DNA of 64,000 bases from assembly GCA_011959285.1 (NCBI GenBank), contig BLLW01000002.1:43299-107298 (forward strand), read 5' to 3'. Position numbers and translations under genes: made by a program. Under the pieces are notes generated by a model. It saw only the letters and a list, made by a program, of their open reading frames with translations, had not been told where the DNA came from and made no database searches. Positions 8,419 to 18,130 of this stretch are shown piece by piece (within the stretch, counting starts at the first letter, position 1; each line of letters opens with the position of its first letter). Source of the stretch: Lachnospiraceae bacterium. Its GTDB lineage: Bacteria; Bacillota; Clostridia; Lachnospirales; Lachnospiraceae.

Positions 8419-8447
8419 TTGAAAACAATGGTGTAATGTGCTTTAAT
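8419..8447 (+). promoter_or_regulatory. Candidate sigma-A promoter of feoAB
   Basis: TTGAAA (8419-8424), 17-nt spacer, TTTAAT (8442-8447). It begins just after the stop of the DUF4340 gene, about 42 nt ahead of feoA, and abuts the Fur-box-like sequence. Confidence 0.55.
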
Positions 8448-8466
8448 GTTATTGAAAATCGTTATA
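8448..8466 (+). promoter_or_regulatory. Fur-box-like operator of feoAB
   Basis: GTTATTGAAAATCGTTATA matches 14 of 19 positions of the classical Fur consensus GATAATGATAATCATTATC. It lies immediately after the -10 element of the putative feoAB promoter, a position where a bound repressor would block initiation. It is followed by a short palindrome GTTATAGATAAC (8461-8472). Confidence 0.5.
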
Positions 8467-8488
8467 GATAACAAAAGAGGGAAAAGCA

Positions 8489-8716
8489 ATGTCATTGTTT
8501 GAAGGCATAAGAGGAGCAAATTATGAAATCAAGGGTCTGTATGTCGAAGAGGGGATTACTCGTCGGCTGCAGGCTCTTGGTCTGAATGACGGCACCATTA
8601 TTACAGTTCTTAACAGGAAAAAGAATGGAGCGTTGATTATACGTGTGAGGGGAACAAGGCTTGCCATCGGTAGACATATCAGCCAGGGAATTGAAGTGGA
8701 GGAGAGTAACCTATGA
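8489..8716 (+). CDS. feoA: FeoA-domain ferrous iron transport accessory protein
   Basis: 75 residues, a single SH3-like FeoA domain: YVEEGITRRLQALGLNDGTI, then a basic strand, then IIRVRGTRLAIGRHISQGI. This is the standard FeoA length. FeoA helps the FeoB channel, probably by contacting its cytoplasmic part. The start has an AGAGGGAAA site upstream. Its stop overlaps the feoB start by 4 nt (ATGA), implying coupled translation. A Fur-like site lies in the upstream gap. Confidence 0.93.
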   Translation: MSLFEGIRGANYEIKGLYVEEGITRRLQALGLNDGTIITVLNRKKNGALIIRVRGTRLAIGRHISQGIEVEESNL

Positions 8717-10713
8717 AATATGATGAGACAGTTCATGTGGCATTCGTAGGGAACCCTAACTGCGGGAAGACTACATTATTTAATGCAATCACAGGTTCTA
8801 AGCTAAAAGTGGCAAACTGGCCGGGGGTCACGGTAGAAAAGGTGGAGGGAGAGGCTGAATATGAGGAAATCCACATGACGCTGGTGGATACGCCGGGCAT
8901 CTACTCGCTTACCTGCTATACAATCGAAGAAAAGGTTACGAGAAGCTGTGTGATGGATGACGATGTCGAAGTAATCGTGAATGTGGTGGATGCCTCTTCT
9001 CTGGAAAGAAATCTTTACCTTACGCTGCAGCTCTTGGAGCTGGGCAAGCCGGTGGTGCTTGCCTTAAATATGATGGATATTGTGGAAGAGCGGGGAATGG
9101 AGATTGACCTGCACAGACTTCCGGAACTTCTCGGCGACATTCCGGTGGTTCCGGTCTCGGCGGCAAAGAGAAAAGGGCTGGATATTCTGCTTCACGCTGT
9201 GACTCATCACTATGAGGAGGGAACTAAAGGAGATCTTTTACATTACAGTGAAAAAATTGAAGATAAGATAGATAAACTTTCCGTGATGATGCAGGCTCAT
9301 TATCCCACCCATTCTTCCGTGAGGTGGCATGCGATCAAGCTGCTTGAAGATGATGAGGATGTGAAGAATGAGCATCCTATTCAGGTTGATAATATCGTGG
9401 AACATAGTTATGAGAAAGAGATTATTCAGACAAAGTATGCATACATTGAACACATCATAAAGGAAGTGTTGTTTTATCGGAAAAAGAAGAAGGATAGTAC
9501 AGACAGGGTGGATAAGGTATTGACGCATCCAATTTGGGGTATACCGGCTTTTTTGTGTATTATGGCATTTGTGTTTTTTATGACTTTTACCATAGGAGAT
9601 TGGCTGAAGGGATATTTTGAAGCTATTGTGGATTTCTTTTCGGGAAGTGTGGGTGGGTTTCTCACAGGCATTCACGCGGCAGACTGGTTGATTTCGCTGA
9701 TCGTGGACGGTATTATTGCCGGGGTTGGGGGAATCCTCACCTTTATACCCAATATAGCGATTTTGTTTCTTGCGCTTGCTGTTTTGGAAGATAGTGGGTA
9801 TATGTCCCGGGTTGCTTATGTGATGGATGGAATCATGGGAAAGGCAGGGCTTTCTGGAAAGGCTTTTCTTCCCATGATATTGGGATTTGGCTGCACAGTA
9901 CCTGCAATCATGGCTTCCCGCGCACTTGAAACAGAAAAGGATCGCAGGCGGACCATGATTATAACGCCGTTTATGTCATGTTCGGCAAGACTTCCGGTGT
10001 ATGTACTTTTTTCTGGAATGTTCTTTGGAAACTATGCGCACATTGCTGCATTTTCTATGTATGTGATCGGTATGCTGTGTGCCATACTTGTTGCAAGAGC
10101 GCTTCACCTCTATGAAAAAGAGAAGGTAAATGACAGTCTTTTGATTGAACTTCCAGAATATAAGAGACCCAACGGGAGAACCATCCGGATTTATGTGTGG
10201 AATAAACTAAAAGATTACCTCTCAAAAGCAGGAACGACTATCTTTATTGCATCCATCATCATCTGGGCAGTGTTGAATTTTGGCTTTGCAGGAATGGTGA
10301 CAGACCCGGCGGACAGTTTTGGGGCTGCAATTGGCAGATGGCTTGAACCAGTCATGCGCCCGGCAGGGCTCGGCATGTGGCAGATTATTGTCTCCCTGAT
10401 TGCGGGGATTTCGGCAAAGGAAGTGGTAGTTTCAAGCTTTACAGTTCTGTTCGGCGTTGGAAATGCACAGACAGCGGCGGGGCTTGGCATGGTTGCGGAG
10501 AATTTAAAGAACATCGATCCTTCCTTTGGTCCTTTAAATGCCTATTGTATGATGCTGTTCGTCCTTCTGTATGTGCCCTGTGCGGCAGCAATGGCAACCA
10601 TACGCAAGGAAAGTGGGTCAGCGGTATTCACGATGAAGCTTGCATTTTTTCAGATTCTGTTTGCCTGGTTCGTATCTACCATTGTTTTTCAGATTGGAAG
10701 TCTCATTTTGTAG
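8713..10713 (+). CDS. feoB: Ferrous iron transport protein B
   Basis: 666 residues. An N-terminal GTPase domain carries G1 GNPNCGKT (residues 13-20), a switch region ANWPGVTVEK, G3 DTPG and G4 NMMD. A spacer helical domain follows, then a polytopic membrane domain with paired Gate motifs, including GYMSRVAYVMDGIMGKAGLSG and the Cys-bearing LGFGCTVPAIMASRAL. FeoB is the main Fe2+ importer of anaerobes. It forms an operon with feoA. A hydrogenase gene follows ~160 nt downstream, a consumer of iron. Confidence 0.96.
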   Translation: MKYDETVHVAFVGNPNCGKTTLFNAITGSKLKVANWPGVTVEKVEGEAEYEEIHMTLVDTPGIYSLTCYTIEEKVTRSCVMDDDVEVIVNVVDASSLERNLYLTLQLLELGKPVVLALNMMDIVEERGMEIDLHRLPELLGDIPVVPVSAAKRKGLDILLHAVTHHYEEGTKGDLLHYSEKIEDKIDKLSVMMQAHYPTHSSVRWHAIKLLEDDEDVKNEHPIQVDNIVEHSYEKEIIQTKYAYIEHIIKEVLFYRKKKKDSTDRVDKVLTHPIWGIPAFLCIMAFVFFMTFTIGDWLKGYFEAIVDFFSGSVGGFLTGIHAADWLISLIVDGIIAGVGGILTFIPNIAILFLALAVLEDSGYMSRVAYVMDGIMGKAGLSGKAFLPMILGFGCTVPAIMASRALETEKDRRRTMIITPFMSCSARLPVYVLFSGMFFGNYAHIAAFSMYVIGMLCAILVARALHLYEKEKVNDSLLIELPEYKRPNGRTIRIYVWNKLKDYLSKAGTTIFIASIIIWAVLNFGFAGMVTDPADSFGAAIGRWLEPVMRPAGLGMWQIIVSLIAGISAKEVVVSSFTVLFGVGNAQTAAGLGMVAENLKNIDPSFGPLNAYCMMLFVLLYVPCAAAMATIRKESGSAVFTMKLAFFQILFAWFVSTIVFQIGSLIL

Positions 10714-10869
10714 CAGGCAATTTGTCACGGTAAAGATATCGGGATGAACAGTTTTAGCGAAAGGCGGAACTGGCATGGGGTTATTGACTTCCTTGTGGGT
10801 TTATGCAAAAATATACAGGTAAAACCTTGTTATGACACGTTATTTTCATTTTGAAAGAAAGGCAGATAT

Positions 10870-12357
10870 ATGAGAGGAATAGATACCCAGGTCCGCAAAA
10901 ATAGAAGACGGATTTTTAAGGAAGTGGCAGACTTAGCTTATACGTCTCAAAATTTAAAGGACGACGTTGAGGCACTGCCATATAAGATTGTGGATTATGA
11001 TGAATCGGAATATGAAAGCATCTATAGGGAACGCGCCATCGTAAGGGAGCGAATCCGTTTGGCGATGGGGTTATCCTTGCGCCCGGAAAACGCACCAGTC
11101 CATGTTACGCAGGGGCTTGAGGAGAGTAATATTGACGAGAAATACTATGAACCTCCTCTGATGCAGGTCATTCCATCTGCCTGTAATGCATGTCCTGAAA
11201 ATAAATATGAAGTAACCAATAAGTGTATGGGATGCGTGGCGCATCCATGCCGGGAGGTCTGCCCTAAGGGAGCAATTACCATGGTCAATGGAAAGTCGGT
11301 GATTGATCAGGAAAAATGTATCAAATGCGGCAAATGCAAGTCTGTTTGCCCGTATGATGCGATTTCCCATCAAATCCGTCCCTGTCTGGATCATTGTGGT
11401 GTAAATGCAATCAAAAGCGATACAAAGGGGCGTGCCTATATTGATACGGAACTTTGTGTCTCCTGTGGACAATGCATGGTCAGCTGCCCCTTTGGCGCTA
11501 TTGCTGACAAATCCCAAATTTTCCAGCTGATTCGGGCAATGCAGACAGGGAGGAAGATTGTAGCCCAGGTAGCGCCTGCCTTTGTGGGACAGTTCGGAAA
11601 GGAAGCGACCCCGGACAAAATTAAGGCGGCGCTAAAAGAATTGGGATTTTATGATGTGTATGAGACGGCTATCGGCGCAGATATGGGCGCCATAGTGGAG
11701 GCGGAGCATTATGTAAAAGAAGTGTCCACAGGGGAGCTTCCATTCCTGCTTACTTCCTGCTGTCCTTCTTGGTCTATGCTTGCCAAAAAGTTTTTCCCTG
11801 AAACCATTGATAAAATATCAAATGCTTTGACGCCCATGGTGGCAACGGCGCGCAAAATTAAAGAAGATCATCCTGATGCCAGTGTCGTGTTCATAGGACC
11901 TTGCGCCTCCAAAAAGCTGGAGGCTTCCCGCAGAACGATTCGTTCTGATGTGGATTTTGTCATCACCTTTGAAGAATTGGCAGGGATGTTTGAGGCAAGA
12001 GGACTTCTGCCAGAGGCGGTTTCTGCAATTGATCAGATGAATGATGCTACCGGTGCAGGAAGAGGATACGGTGTTGCGGGCGGTGTTGCCAGCGCTATCG
12101 AAGAGTGCATTCGAGAGTATTATCCTGATGTAGACGTCAATATTGAACATGCGGAAAGCCTTACGGAGTGTAAGAAAATGCTGATGCTTGCAAAGGCAGG
12201 CAAAAAGAACGGCTGTCTAATCGAAGGAATGGCATGCCCCGGAGGCTGTATCGCAGGAGCCGGTACCAATATTGCGATTCCACAGGCGATGAAGGAAGTT
12301 GCCGGGTTTAAGGCACAGGCCGAAAGAAAAATTCCCGAGAAGGAAGAGAATCTGTAA
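10870..12357 (+). CDS. [FeFe] hydrogenase, group B-like
   Basis: 495 residues. The N-terminal third holds a Cys-rich iron-sulfur region with [14 protein letters not shown] (119-132), [12 protein letters not shown] (150-161) and [12 protein letters not shown] (196-207), enough for several [4Fe-4S] clusters. The catalytic H-cluster domain shows L1 TSCCPSW (295-301), L2 FIGPCASKK (341-349) and L3 GMACPGGC (453-460). The GPC form of L2, instead of the MPC of group A enzymes, points to the group B (TIGR04105-like) branch of Clostridia. It would reduce protons or oxidise H2 using ferredoxin in the cytoplasm. Maturases HydEFG are not in the window. A GAAAGAAAGG site precedes the ATG. Confidence 0.85.
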   Translation: MRGIDTQVRKNRRRIFKEVADLAYTSQNLKDDVEALPYKIVDYDESEYESIYRERAIVRERIRLAMGLSLRPENAPVHVTQGLEESNIDEKYYEPPLMQVIPSACNACPENKYEVTNKCMGCVAHPCREVCPKGAITMVNGKSVIDQEKCIKCGKCKSVCPYDAISHQIRPCLDHCGVNAIKSDTKGRAYIDTELCVSCGQCMVSCPFGAIADKSQIFQLIRAMQTGRKIVAQVAPAFVGQFGKEATPDKIKAALKELGFYDVYETAIGADMGAIVEAEHYVKEVSTGELPFLLTSCCPSWSMLAKKFFPETIDKISNALTPMVATARKIKEDHPDASVVFIGPCASKKLEASRRTIRSDVDFVITFEELAGMFEARGLLPEAVSAIDQMNDATGAGRGYGVAGGVASAIEECIREYYPDVDVNIEHAESLTECKKMLMLAKAGKKNGCLIEGMACPGGCIAGAGTNIAIPQAMKEVAGFKAQAERKIPEKEENL

Positions 12358-12379
12358 AAAGAAAGGAACGGTCATTAAA

Positions 12380-13843
12380 ATGACAAAAATAAGAACAAGA
12401 TTTGCACCCAGTCCCACAGGCAGGATGCATGTAGGCAATTTGAGGACAGCCCTTTATGCATATTTGATTGCAAAGCATGAAGGAGGAGATTTTATCTTAA
12501 GGATTGAGGATACAGATACGGAGCGCTATGTGGAGGGCGCTGTCGACATTATATACCGTACCCTCCAAAAGACGGGGCTTAACCATGACGAGGGACCGGA
12601 TAAGGATGGCGGTGTAGGTCCTTATGTACAGTCTGATAGGCAGAAAGCAGGCATTTATCTGGAATATGCAAAAAAACTGATTGAGAAGGGGGAGGCTTAT
12701 TATTGCTTCTGCGACAAGGAACGGCTATCGGGATTAAAAGCCCAAATCGTTGAGGGAAAAGAAATTACAGTATACGACAAGCACTGCCTTTCCTTATCGT
12801 CCAAAGAAGTGGAAGAAAAATTAAAAGCAGGAGTTCCCTATGTCATCAGGCAAAATAATCCTACAGAAGGAACGACTTCCTTTCACGATGAAATTTATGG
12901 AGATATCACAGTGGATAATTCGGAATTGGACGACATGATTCTAATTAAGTCGGACGGTTATCCAACATACAATTTTGCCAATGTAGTGGATGACCATCTG
13001 ATGGGTATCACCCATGTGGTAAGGGGAAACGAATATCTTTCTTCATCTCCTAAGTACAACCGACTCTATGAGGCGTTCGGCTGGGAGGTTCCGGTGTATG
13101 TACACTGCCCGTTGATTACGGATGAGGAGCATCATAAGCTGAGCAAAAGATGTGGTCATTCTTCTTATGAAGATTTGATTGAGCAAGGGTTTTTGACGGA
13201 AGCGGTGGTCAACTTTGTAGCGCTGTTGGGATGGAGTCCTTCCGAGAGCAATGAGGAAATATTTTCTCTTGAAGAACTTGCAAAAGTATTTGATTACCAT
13301 CATATGTCAAAATCACCGGCAGTTTTTGACTATACCAAGCTAAAGTGGATGAACGGCGAATATATTAAGGCAATGGAAGATGAGGTTTTTTATGAGAAGG
13401 CAGAGCCTTTCTTAAAGCAGGCAGTCTCCAGAGACATTGACTTAAAAAAAGTGGCGTCTATGGTCAAGACCAGAATAGAAACTTTCCCAGATATTCCGGC
13501 GTTAATTGATTTCTTGCAGGAACTGCCGGAATACGATCCTTCCATGTATGAGCATAAGAAGATGAAGACCAACAGAGAATCATCGCTAGAGGTTCTAAGG
13601 GATGTTCTTCCACTTTTGGAGGAGCAGGAGGACTACTCAAACGATGCACTTTATCAACTGCTGATTTCTTATGTGGAGGGAAAAGGATGCAAAAACGGTT
13701 ATGTGCTCTGGCCGGTAAGGACAGCCGTTTCAGGAAAGCAGATGACACCTGCAGGTGCAACGGAAATTATGGAGCTTCTTGGGAAAGAAGAATCTATTGC
13801 CAGAATAAAGAAAGGGATCGAACTGCTTGAAACAACCAAGTAA
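12380..13843 (+). CDS. gltX: Glutamate--tRNA ligase
   Basis: 487 residues from the ATG at 12380, preceded by GAAAGGA. An in-frame ATG at 12299 lies inside the hydrogenase gene and would add an unconserved basic tail. The HIGH-type motif is [12 protein letters not shown], with V and N in place of the usual I and H/G. The KMSKS motif reads KLSKRCG. The class I Rossmann core, RIEDTD and [15 protein letters not shown] segment ([12 protein letters not shown]) are typical. It charges tRNA-Glu in the cytoplasm. A helicase gene starts inside its last codons. Confidence 0.96.
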   Translation: MTKIRTRFAPSPTGRMHVGNLRTALYAYLIAKHEGGDFILRIEDTDTERYVEGAVDIIYRTLQKTGLNHDEGPDKDGGVGPYVQSDRQKAGIYLEYAKKLIEKGEAYYCFCDKERLSGLKAQIVEGKEITVYDKHCLSLSSKEVEEKLKAGVPYVIRQNNPTEGTTSFHDEIYGDITVDNSELDDMILIKSDGYPTYNFANVVDDHLMGITHVVRGNEYLSSSPKYNRLYEAFGWEVPVYVHCPLITDEEHHKLSKRCGHSSYEDLIEQGFLTEAVVNFVALLGWSPSESNEEIFSLEELAKVFDYHHMSKSPAVFDYTKLKWMNGEYIKAMEDEVFYEKAEPFLKQAVSRDIDLKKVASMVKTRIETFPDIPALIDFLQELPEYDPSMYEHKKMKTNRESSLEVLRDVLPLLEEQEDYSNDALYQLLISYVEGKGCKNGYVLWPVRTAVSGKQMTPAGATEIMELLGKEESIARIKKGIELLETTK

Positions 13844-15656
13844 GACACAAAAACAGGCAATTGCCCATTTGTTGGGACCGGCACAGGTAATCGCCGGTCC
13901 CGGCAGCGGCAAGACTTTTGTCATTATCCAGCGTATTTTATATCTAATCAGACACAATCATATTCCGCCTGATCGAATCTTAGTCATCACCTATACAAAA
14001 GCGGCTGCAGCCGAAATGAAAGATCGATATGAAAAGGAATGTGCCCATGAAAAAATGTATATGGGAAATGTTCACTTCGGAACTTTTCATAGTATCTGCT
14101 ACAATATCTTAAGACAATGCGGTTTTGTCGGACCGGATGCATTAATCAAAGAGGGCGATAAACGAAAGCTCCTTCAGCTCATCTTAAATAATCACGGATT
14201 ATCTTCCAAATGTTCCTATGATAATATTACAAATCTGCTAAATTCCATAAGTCATATGAAAAATCTATCTGCGGATACTTTGGATAGTTTTGTTTGCACT
14301 GTAGATATTTCATTTGAGATATTTATGAAAATAAAAGAAGAGTATGACCGGTATATGCGGGAGCAGGGGCTGCTTGACTTTGATGATATGATTCTGCAAT
14401 GCTTTGAAATACTTTCAAATCACCATATATTGTGCAAAAAATATCAGAACTTATTTGAATATATTTTAGTGGACGAATTTCAGGATATCAATTTGATTCA
14501 GTACCAGCTTTTAAAGCTGTTAGCACAGCCTGCGGATCATCTTTTTGTGGTAGGAGATGATGACCAGTCAATCTATGGTTTCAGAGGAACAGCGCCGGGA
14601 ATTATGAAACAGTTTTTGAATGATTTTCCGTGTTGCAAACAAATCCTCCTGACAGAAAATTACCGCAGTGGGCAGAAAATCGTCAGACTTGCGGAACATA
14701 TGATTGGAGGCAATAAAGACCGCTTTACAAAAGTTTTTTCTCCCATGAGGGAAGGGGGAAGGGTACAGGTTTTGTGCTTTCATACGCACAGAGAGGAAGA
14801 ATGCAGTCTTATTGCACAAATGGCTGTTCTGAAAAAGGAAGAACTACAAAATACTGCTGTCATTTTAAGGACTAATCGAGAAGTAGTGCAGTTTAGTGAG
14901 CTTTTAAAGAGCGAAGGGATTGCAGTAGATGGAAGAAGAATTGCAGATGCGGATTTTTTTCATGGATTCATTATGGAAGATATGCTGGCTTTTCTTTCAT
15001 ATATTTATGAAGGAAAACGTAGAGAGAGCCTGATTCAATTTATGAATAAGCCCAATCGCTTTTTGACTCGGTCGGTATTTTTGGGCGAAACGGTCAATGA
15101 AGAACAAGTAAAACATTTTTATCAATACAACTGTTCTATGCTGACTGAAATCAATACATTTTTTGGACAATTGCATATAGCGGCTTCTCTCCATCCCTAT
15201 CTTTCTTTATCTTTGTTTCGGAATGGACTTGGGTATGATAGATATCTGATGGAAAAGGCGGAAAATGAAAGGGAATGCCAAAGATTTTTAAGACAAGCGG
15301 ATCAGATCCAGTGCTGTTTTAAAGAATTTTCTATAGCAGGTTCGGTCAGAGATTTTGTGGAGAGAAAAGCAGAACAGGCAGGGGCGAAAAATGCACAGAC
15401 GATAGAAGAAAGGGGCGTCCATGTTTTGACCATGCATGGCGCTAAGGGGCTGGAGTTTGACAGGGTATTTCTACCAGATGTGAATGAGGGGATTATCCCC
15501 AGAAAGGATTGTCTAGAGCGGGAAAGCGTTGAAGAAGAAAGAAGGCTCCTGTATGTTGCCATTACAAGAGCCAAAAATGAATTAGCGATTTACTACACAA
15601 AAGAACGGGGGAAAAAGCCTTCCAGATTCTTAGAAGGGATTATTCCTCATCCATGA
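13827..15656 (+). CDS. UvrD/PcrA-like superfamily 1 ATP-dependent helicase
   Basis: 609 residues, shorter than PcrA/UvrD (about 720-750). It has the Q-motif (TQKQAIAH), Walker A GPGSGKT (~24-30), Walker [10 protein letters not shown], motif [17 protein letters not shown], motif [12 protein letters not shown], motif [15 protein letters not shown] and motif [14 protein letters not shown]. Domain 2B is reduced. Start is TTG at 13827 because conservation begins right there ([10 protein letters not shown]); it overlaps gltX by 17 nt. Probably a DNA repair or replication-conflict helicase, exact role unknown. Its 3' end overlaps the convergent DUF1292 gene by 17 nt. Confidence 0.9.
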   Translation: MKQPSKTQKQAIAHLLGPAQVIAGPGSGKTFVIIQRILYLIRHNHIPPDRILVITYTKAAAAEMKDRYEKECAHEKMYMGNVHFGTFHSICYNILRQCGFVGPDALIKEGDKRKLLQLILNNHGLSSKCSYDNITNLLNSISHMKNLSADTLDSFVCTVDISFEIFMKIKEEYDRYMREQGLLDFDDMILQCFEILSNHHILCKKYQNLFEYILVDEFQDINLIQYQLLKLLAQPADHLFVVGDDDQSIYGFRGTAPGIMKQFLNDFPCCKQILLTENYRSGQKIVRLAEHMIGGNKDRFTKVFSPMREGGRVQVLCFHTHREEECSLIAQMAVLKKEELQNTAVILRTNREVVQFSELLKSEGIAVDGRRIADADFFHGFIMEDMLAFLSYIYEGKRRESLIQFMNKPNRFLTRSVFLGETVNEEQVKHFYQYNCSMLTEINTFFGQLHIAASLHPYLSLSLFRNGLGYDRYLMEKAENERECQRFLRQADQIQCCFKEFSIAGSVRDFVERKAEQAGAKNAQTIEERGVHVLTMHGAKGLEFDRVFLPDVNEGIIPRKDCLERESVEEERRLLYVAITRAKNELAIYYTKERGKKPSRFLEGIIPHP

Positions 15657-15999
15657 CCTCGTCAAATTCTACGCTGTCAAGGTACTCGTCAAAAGCGTCT
15701 GCGACGATTTCGTATTCCTCGTCATCTTCAATAAATTCCAGCTCGGGTTCTTCGTTTTGATTTGTCTCGTTTTCGTGGTAGCGGTAAAACCACACTTCAC
15801 CATCGTTGTTTTCTCCATTTTCGTCAAGGGGAAGCAGGACAATGTAGTCTTGTTCTTTTACGGTTAGGATCGTGACAATAGCACAGGTAACAGAGGTGCC
15901 GTCCATCAGGTCTAAGGTTACGGTCATCTCTTCTTGGGCGTCTATCATCTGCTCCTGTCCAGGATCACTTAAACGGTCTTCTTTTTGGTTGTTATTCAT
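15640..15999 (-). CDS. DUF1292 family acidic protein (YrzB-like)
   Basis: 119 residues from the ATG at 15999, which has AAAGGAG upstream; an earlier ATG at 16023 lacks one. Strongly acidic, with the DUF1292 core TVTLDLMDGTSVTCAIVTIL, then DYIVLLPLDENG, then EVWFYRYHE. The C-terminus is a Glu/Asp-rich tail (FIEDDEEYEIVADAFDEYL). Family function is unknown. It is convergent with and overlaps the helicase gene, with no terminator between them. Confidence 0.85.
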   Translation of the reverse strand: MNNNQKEDRLSDPGQEQMIDAQEEMTVTLDLMDGTSVTCAIVTILTVKEQDYIVLLPLDENGENNDGEVWFYRYHENETNQNEEPELEFIEDDEEYEIVADAFDEYLDSVEFDEVMDEE

Positions 16000-16043
16000 A
16001 GGGTCTCCTTTATCTGCACGCAAGGTTTATTTGGTATGATTCC

Positions 16044-16072
16044 ATTTTACTAGTGATGAGGCATCTGTGCAA
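16044..16072 (-). promoter_or_regulatory. Candidate promoter of the DUF1292 gene
   Basis: Minus-strand TTGCAC (16072-16067), 17-nt spacer, TAAAAT (16049-16044), about 45 nt ahead of the start codon. Confidence 0.45.
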
Positions 16073-16090
16073 GAGAAGCATAAATATTTT

Positions 16091-16120
16091 TTGTACATTT
16101 AGCACGATTTGTGGTATCAT
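16091..16120 (+). promoter_or_regulatory. Candidate promoter of the GH13-like/DUF5662 operon
   Basis: TTGTAC (16091-16096), 18-nt spacer, TATCAT (16115-16120), about 45 nt ahead of the start codon. It is divergent from the DUF1292 promoter. Confidence 0.45.
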
Positions 16121-16165
16121 ATATTGTGAGTAATTAGTCTTTACTATACAAACAGCGGAGGGCGC

Positions 16166-18130
16166 ATGAAATCAGATTTGAACATAACATATTTTAAACC
16201 GGACAGACAGGGTGTATTTCTTGCAGAGAACAGTGTGAAATTTGCGACATATTTACTCACAAATAAGGATTGCGGAGTCGTTTTGTACGATAAAAAAGGT
16301 GCGTCGCTTCGTATTCCGTTTAAAGATGAGGGAAAAAGAGGAAACCTATATGGACTTCAAGTAGACGGCGAAGATCTTGAGACGTATACGTATAATTATT
16401 ATATAGATGAGCAGATTTTGACAGATCCCTATGCGCAGGGGGTGCGCGGATTGGAAAAATGGGGCGCCGGAAAAACAAAAAAGAGAAAGACATATGGAAC
16501 GCTGTCACGCCATACATTTGACTGGCAGGGGGACATGCCTCTAATGATACCGCCAGAAGAGAGTATTCTATATGGAATCAATGTGCGTGCCTTTACTATG
16601 CACAAAAGTTCCGGTGTCAAAAACAGGGGGACTTTTGAAGGCGTTGTTGAGAAAATTCCCTATTTAAAAGAAATGGGAATCACAGCGGTAGAACTAATGC
16701 CATGTTATGAGTATGATGAGTGCATCTTACAGGAAGATTACCACTACAAGCCTTATTCAACGCAGGCAGTACCCCCTGCTGCTGCTTTGGCGGCAGGAGG
16801 GGAAGCCCTACCTTTTGGCTTAGAGAAGGAAATGGTGCGTCTGGATTGCTGGGGGTTCCAGAAAGGGTTTTATTTTGCTCCTAAAGCAGCTTACAGCGCC
16901 TCCAAATCATCTTCATATTCGTTCAAGGAGCTGGTGCGTGAATGCCATAAAAGCGGAATAGAAGTTATGATGCAGTTTTATTTTCCGCCAGAGATCAGGC
17001 AGCTTTATATGCTGGATGTCATAAAATACTGGGTTATGGAATACCATATTGATGGTGTAAGAATCAGCGGGTTTCATATTCCTTTCCGGCTCCTTGCCGA
17101 AGAGCCCATATTAAAAAATACAAAAATCTGGTGCAGTTATCTGCCGGAAGAGGATCTTCCCGTTATTTTTAATCCGGTTTTTAAGAATTTTATTTCAGAC
17201 AACAACAGTTTTCGATATGATATCAGACGTTTTCTAAAGGGAGATGAAGGGCTTTTGAATCAGGCGATTTTTTATCAGCGCCGCAATCCGCCAGAGTATA
17301 GCGTAGTCAATTATCTTGCAGATTATGATGGGTTTTCGCTTTATGATTGTGTTTCCTATGAAAGAAAGCATAATGAGGCAAACGGAGAGGATAATCGTGA
17401 CGGAATTGATGTGAATTTGACTTGGAACTGCGGCATTGAAGGTGATACCCGAAGAAAATCCGTGTTGGATCTTCGCCTTAAACAGATTAAAAATGCGCTG
17501 TCTTTTGTCTTCCTTTCCCAAGGCATTCCTTTTCTCTTTAGTGGTGATGAATTTGCATCTTCCCGCGGAGGGAATAATAATTGTTATTGCCAGGATAATG
17601 AGACTGGATGGGTTAATTGGAAGAGCACCCTTTTTTCAAGGGAAGTGTTGGCATATGTCAGATTTTTAATTAGACTACGCAAATCACATGCCATCCTTCA
17701 CATGAAGGAAGAGATGCGGGTGATGGATTACAAGGGGCTTGGTTATCCAGATATATCCTATCATGGAGCCGAGGCATGGCGGCCGGATTTAAGTTATATC
17801 GGCAGGATGATCGGTATTGTCCTTAATGGACAGTATGTACCTGGCGAAGAAGATGCGTCCTTTTACATTGCTTACAACATGCATTGGGAATCGCACAAAC
17901 TGGCATTGCCAAAGTTTTCCAACGGACAAAAATGGGTAAAGTTGTCGGACACTTCCCTTTTAACGGAAGCATACACGGAACAAAGCAGTTCCCCAATTGA
18001 AGATTTTGTCGTTACGGTAAACAGCAGGAGCATTTCTGTGTTTATGACTAAGAAGTGTGAACCTGCCTCCGGAAAGAATAAAAAGAAAAAAATAGCAGCA
18101 AGAAGAAAAGAAAGACAATTAAAGACATGA
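16166..18130 (+). CDS. Catalytically degenerate GH13 (GlgX/isoamylase-like) protein
   Basis: 654 residues with the layout of a glycogen-debranching enzyme: N-terminal CBM48-like domain, TIM barrel from ~136 (YGINVRAFTMHKSSG, KIPYLKEMGITAVELMP), GlgX-like GNNNCYCQDNETGWVNW at 470-486 and a C-terminal beta domain. The active-site motifs are eroded. Region I is GIEVMMQFYFPPE (264-276) without the expected Asp, Asn and His. Region II is DGVRISGFH (296-304) with Ser301 at the nucleophile Asp. The region III acid is not seen near KIWCSYLPEED. Region IV keeps only the Asp of YDGFSLYD. The fold is therefore probably kept for binding or scaffolding. It ends in a Lys/Arg-rich tail. ATGA overlap with the next gene. 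Confidence 0.82.
   Translation: MKSDLNITYFKPDRQGVFLAENSVKFATYLLTNKDCGVVLYDKKGASLRIPFKDEGKRGNLYGLQVDGEDLETYTYNYYIDEQILTDPYAQGVRGLEKWGAGKTKKRKTYGTLSRHTFDWQGDMPLMIPPEESILYGINVRAFTMHKSSGVKNRGTFEGVVEKIPYLKEMGITAVELMPCYEYDECILQEDYHYKPYSTQAVPPAAALAAGGEALPFGLEKEMVRLDCWGFQKGFYFAPKAAYSASKSSSYSFKELVRECHKSGIEVMMQFYFPPEIRQLYMLDVIKYWVMEYHIDGVRISGFHIPFRLLAEEPILKNTKIWCSYLPEEDLPVIFNPVFKNFISDNNSFRYDIRRFLKGDEGLLNQAIFYQRRNPPEYSVVNYLADYDGFSLYDCVSYERKHNEANGEDNRDGIDVNLTWNCGIEGDTRRKSVLDLRLKQIKNALSFVFLSQGIPFLFSGDEFASSRGGNNNCYCQDNETGWVNWKSTLFSREVLAYVRFLIRLRKSHAILHMKEEMRVMDYKGLGYPDISYHGAEAWRPDLSYIGRMIGIVLNGQYVPGEEDASFYIAYNMHWESHKLALPKFSNGQKWVKLSDTSLLTEAYTEQSSSPIEDFVVTVNSRSISVFMTKKCEPASGKNKKKKIAARRKERQLKT

Noticed and set aside
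9238..9675. Minus-strand 145-codon frame within feoB
   Set aside because: Lies entirely inside the conserved feoB gene; low-complexity shadow.
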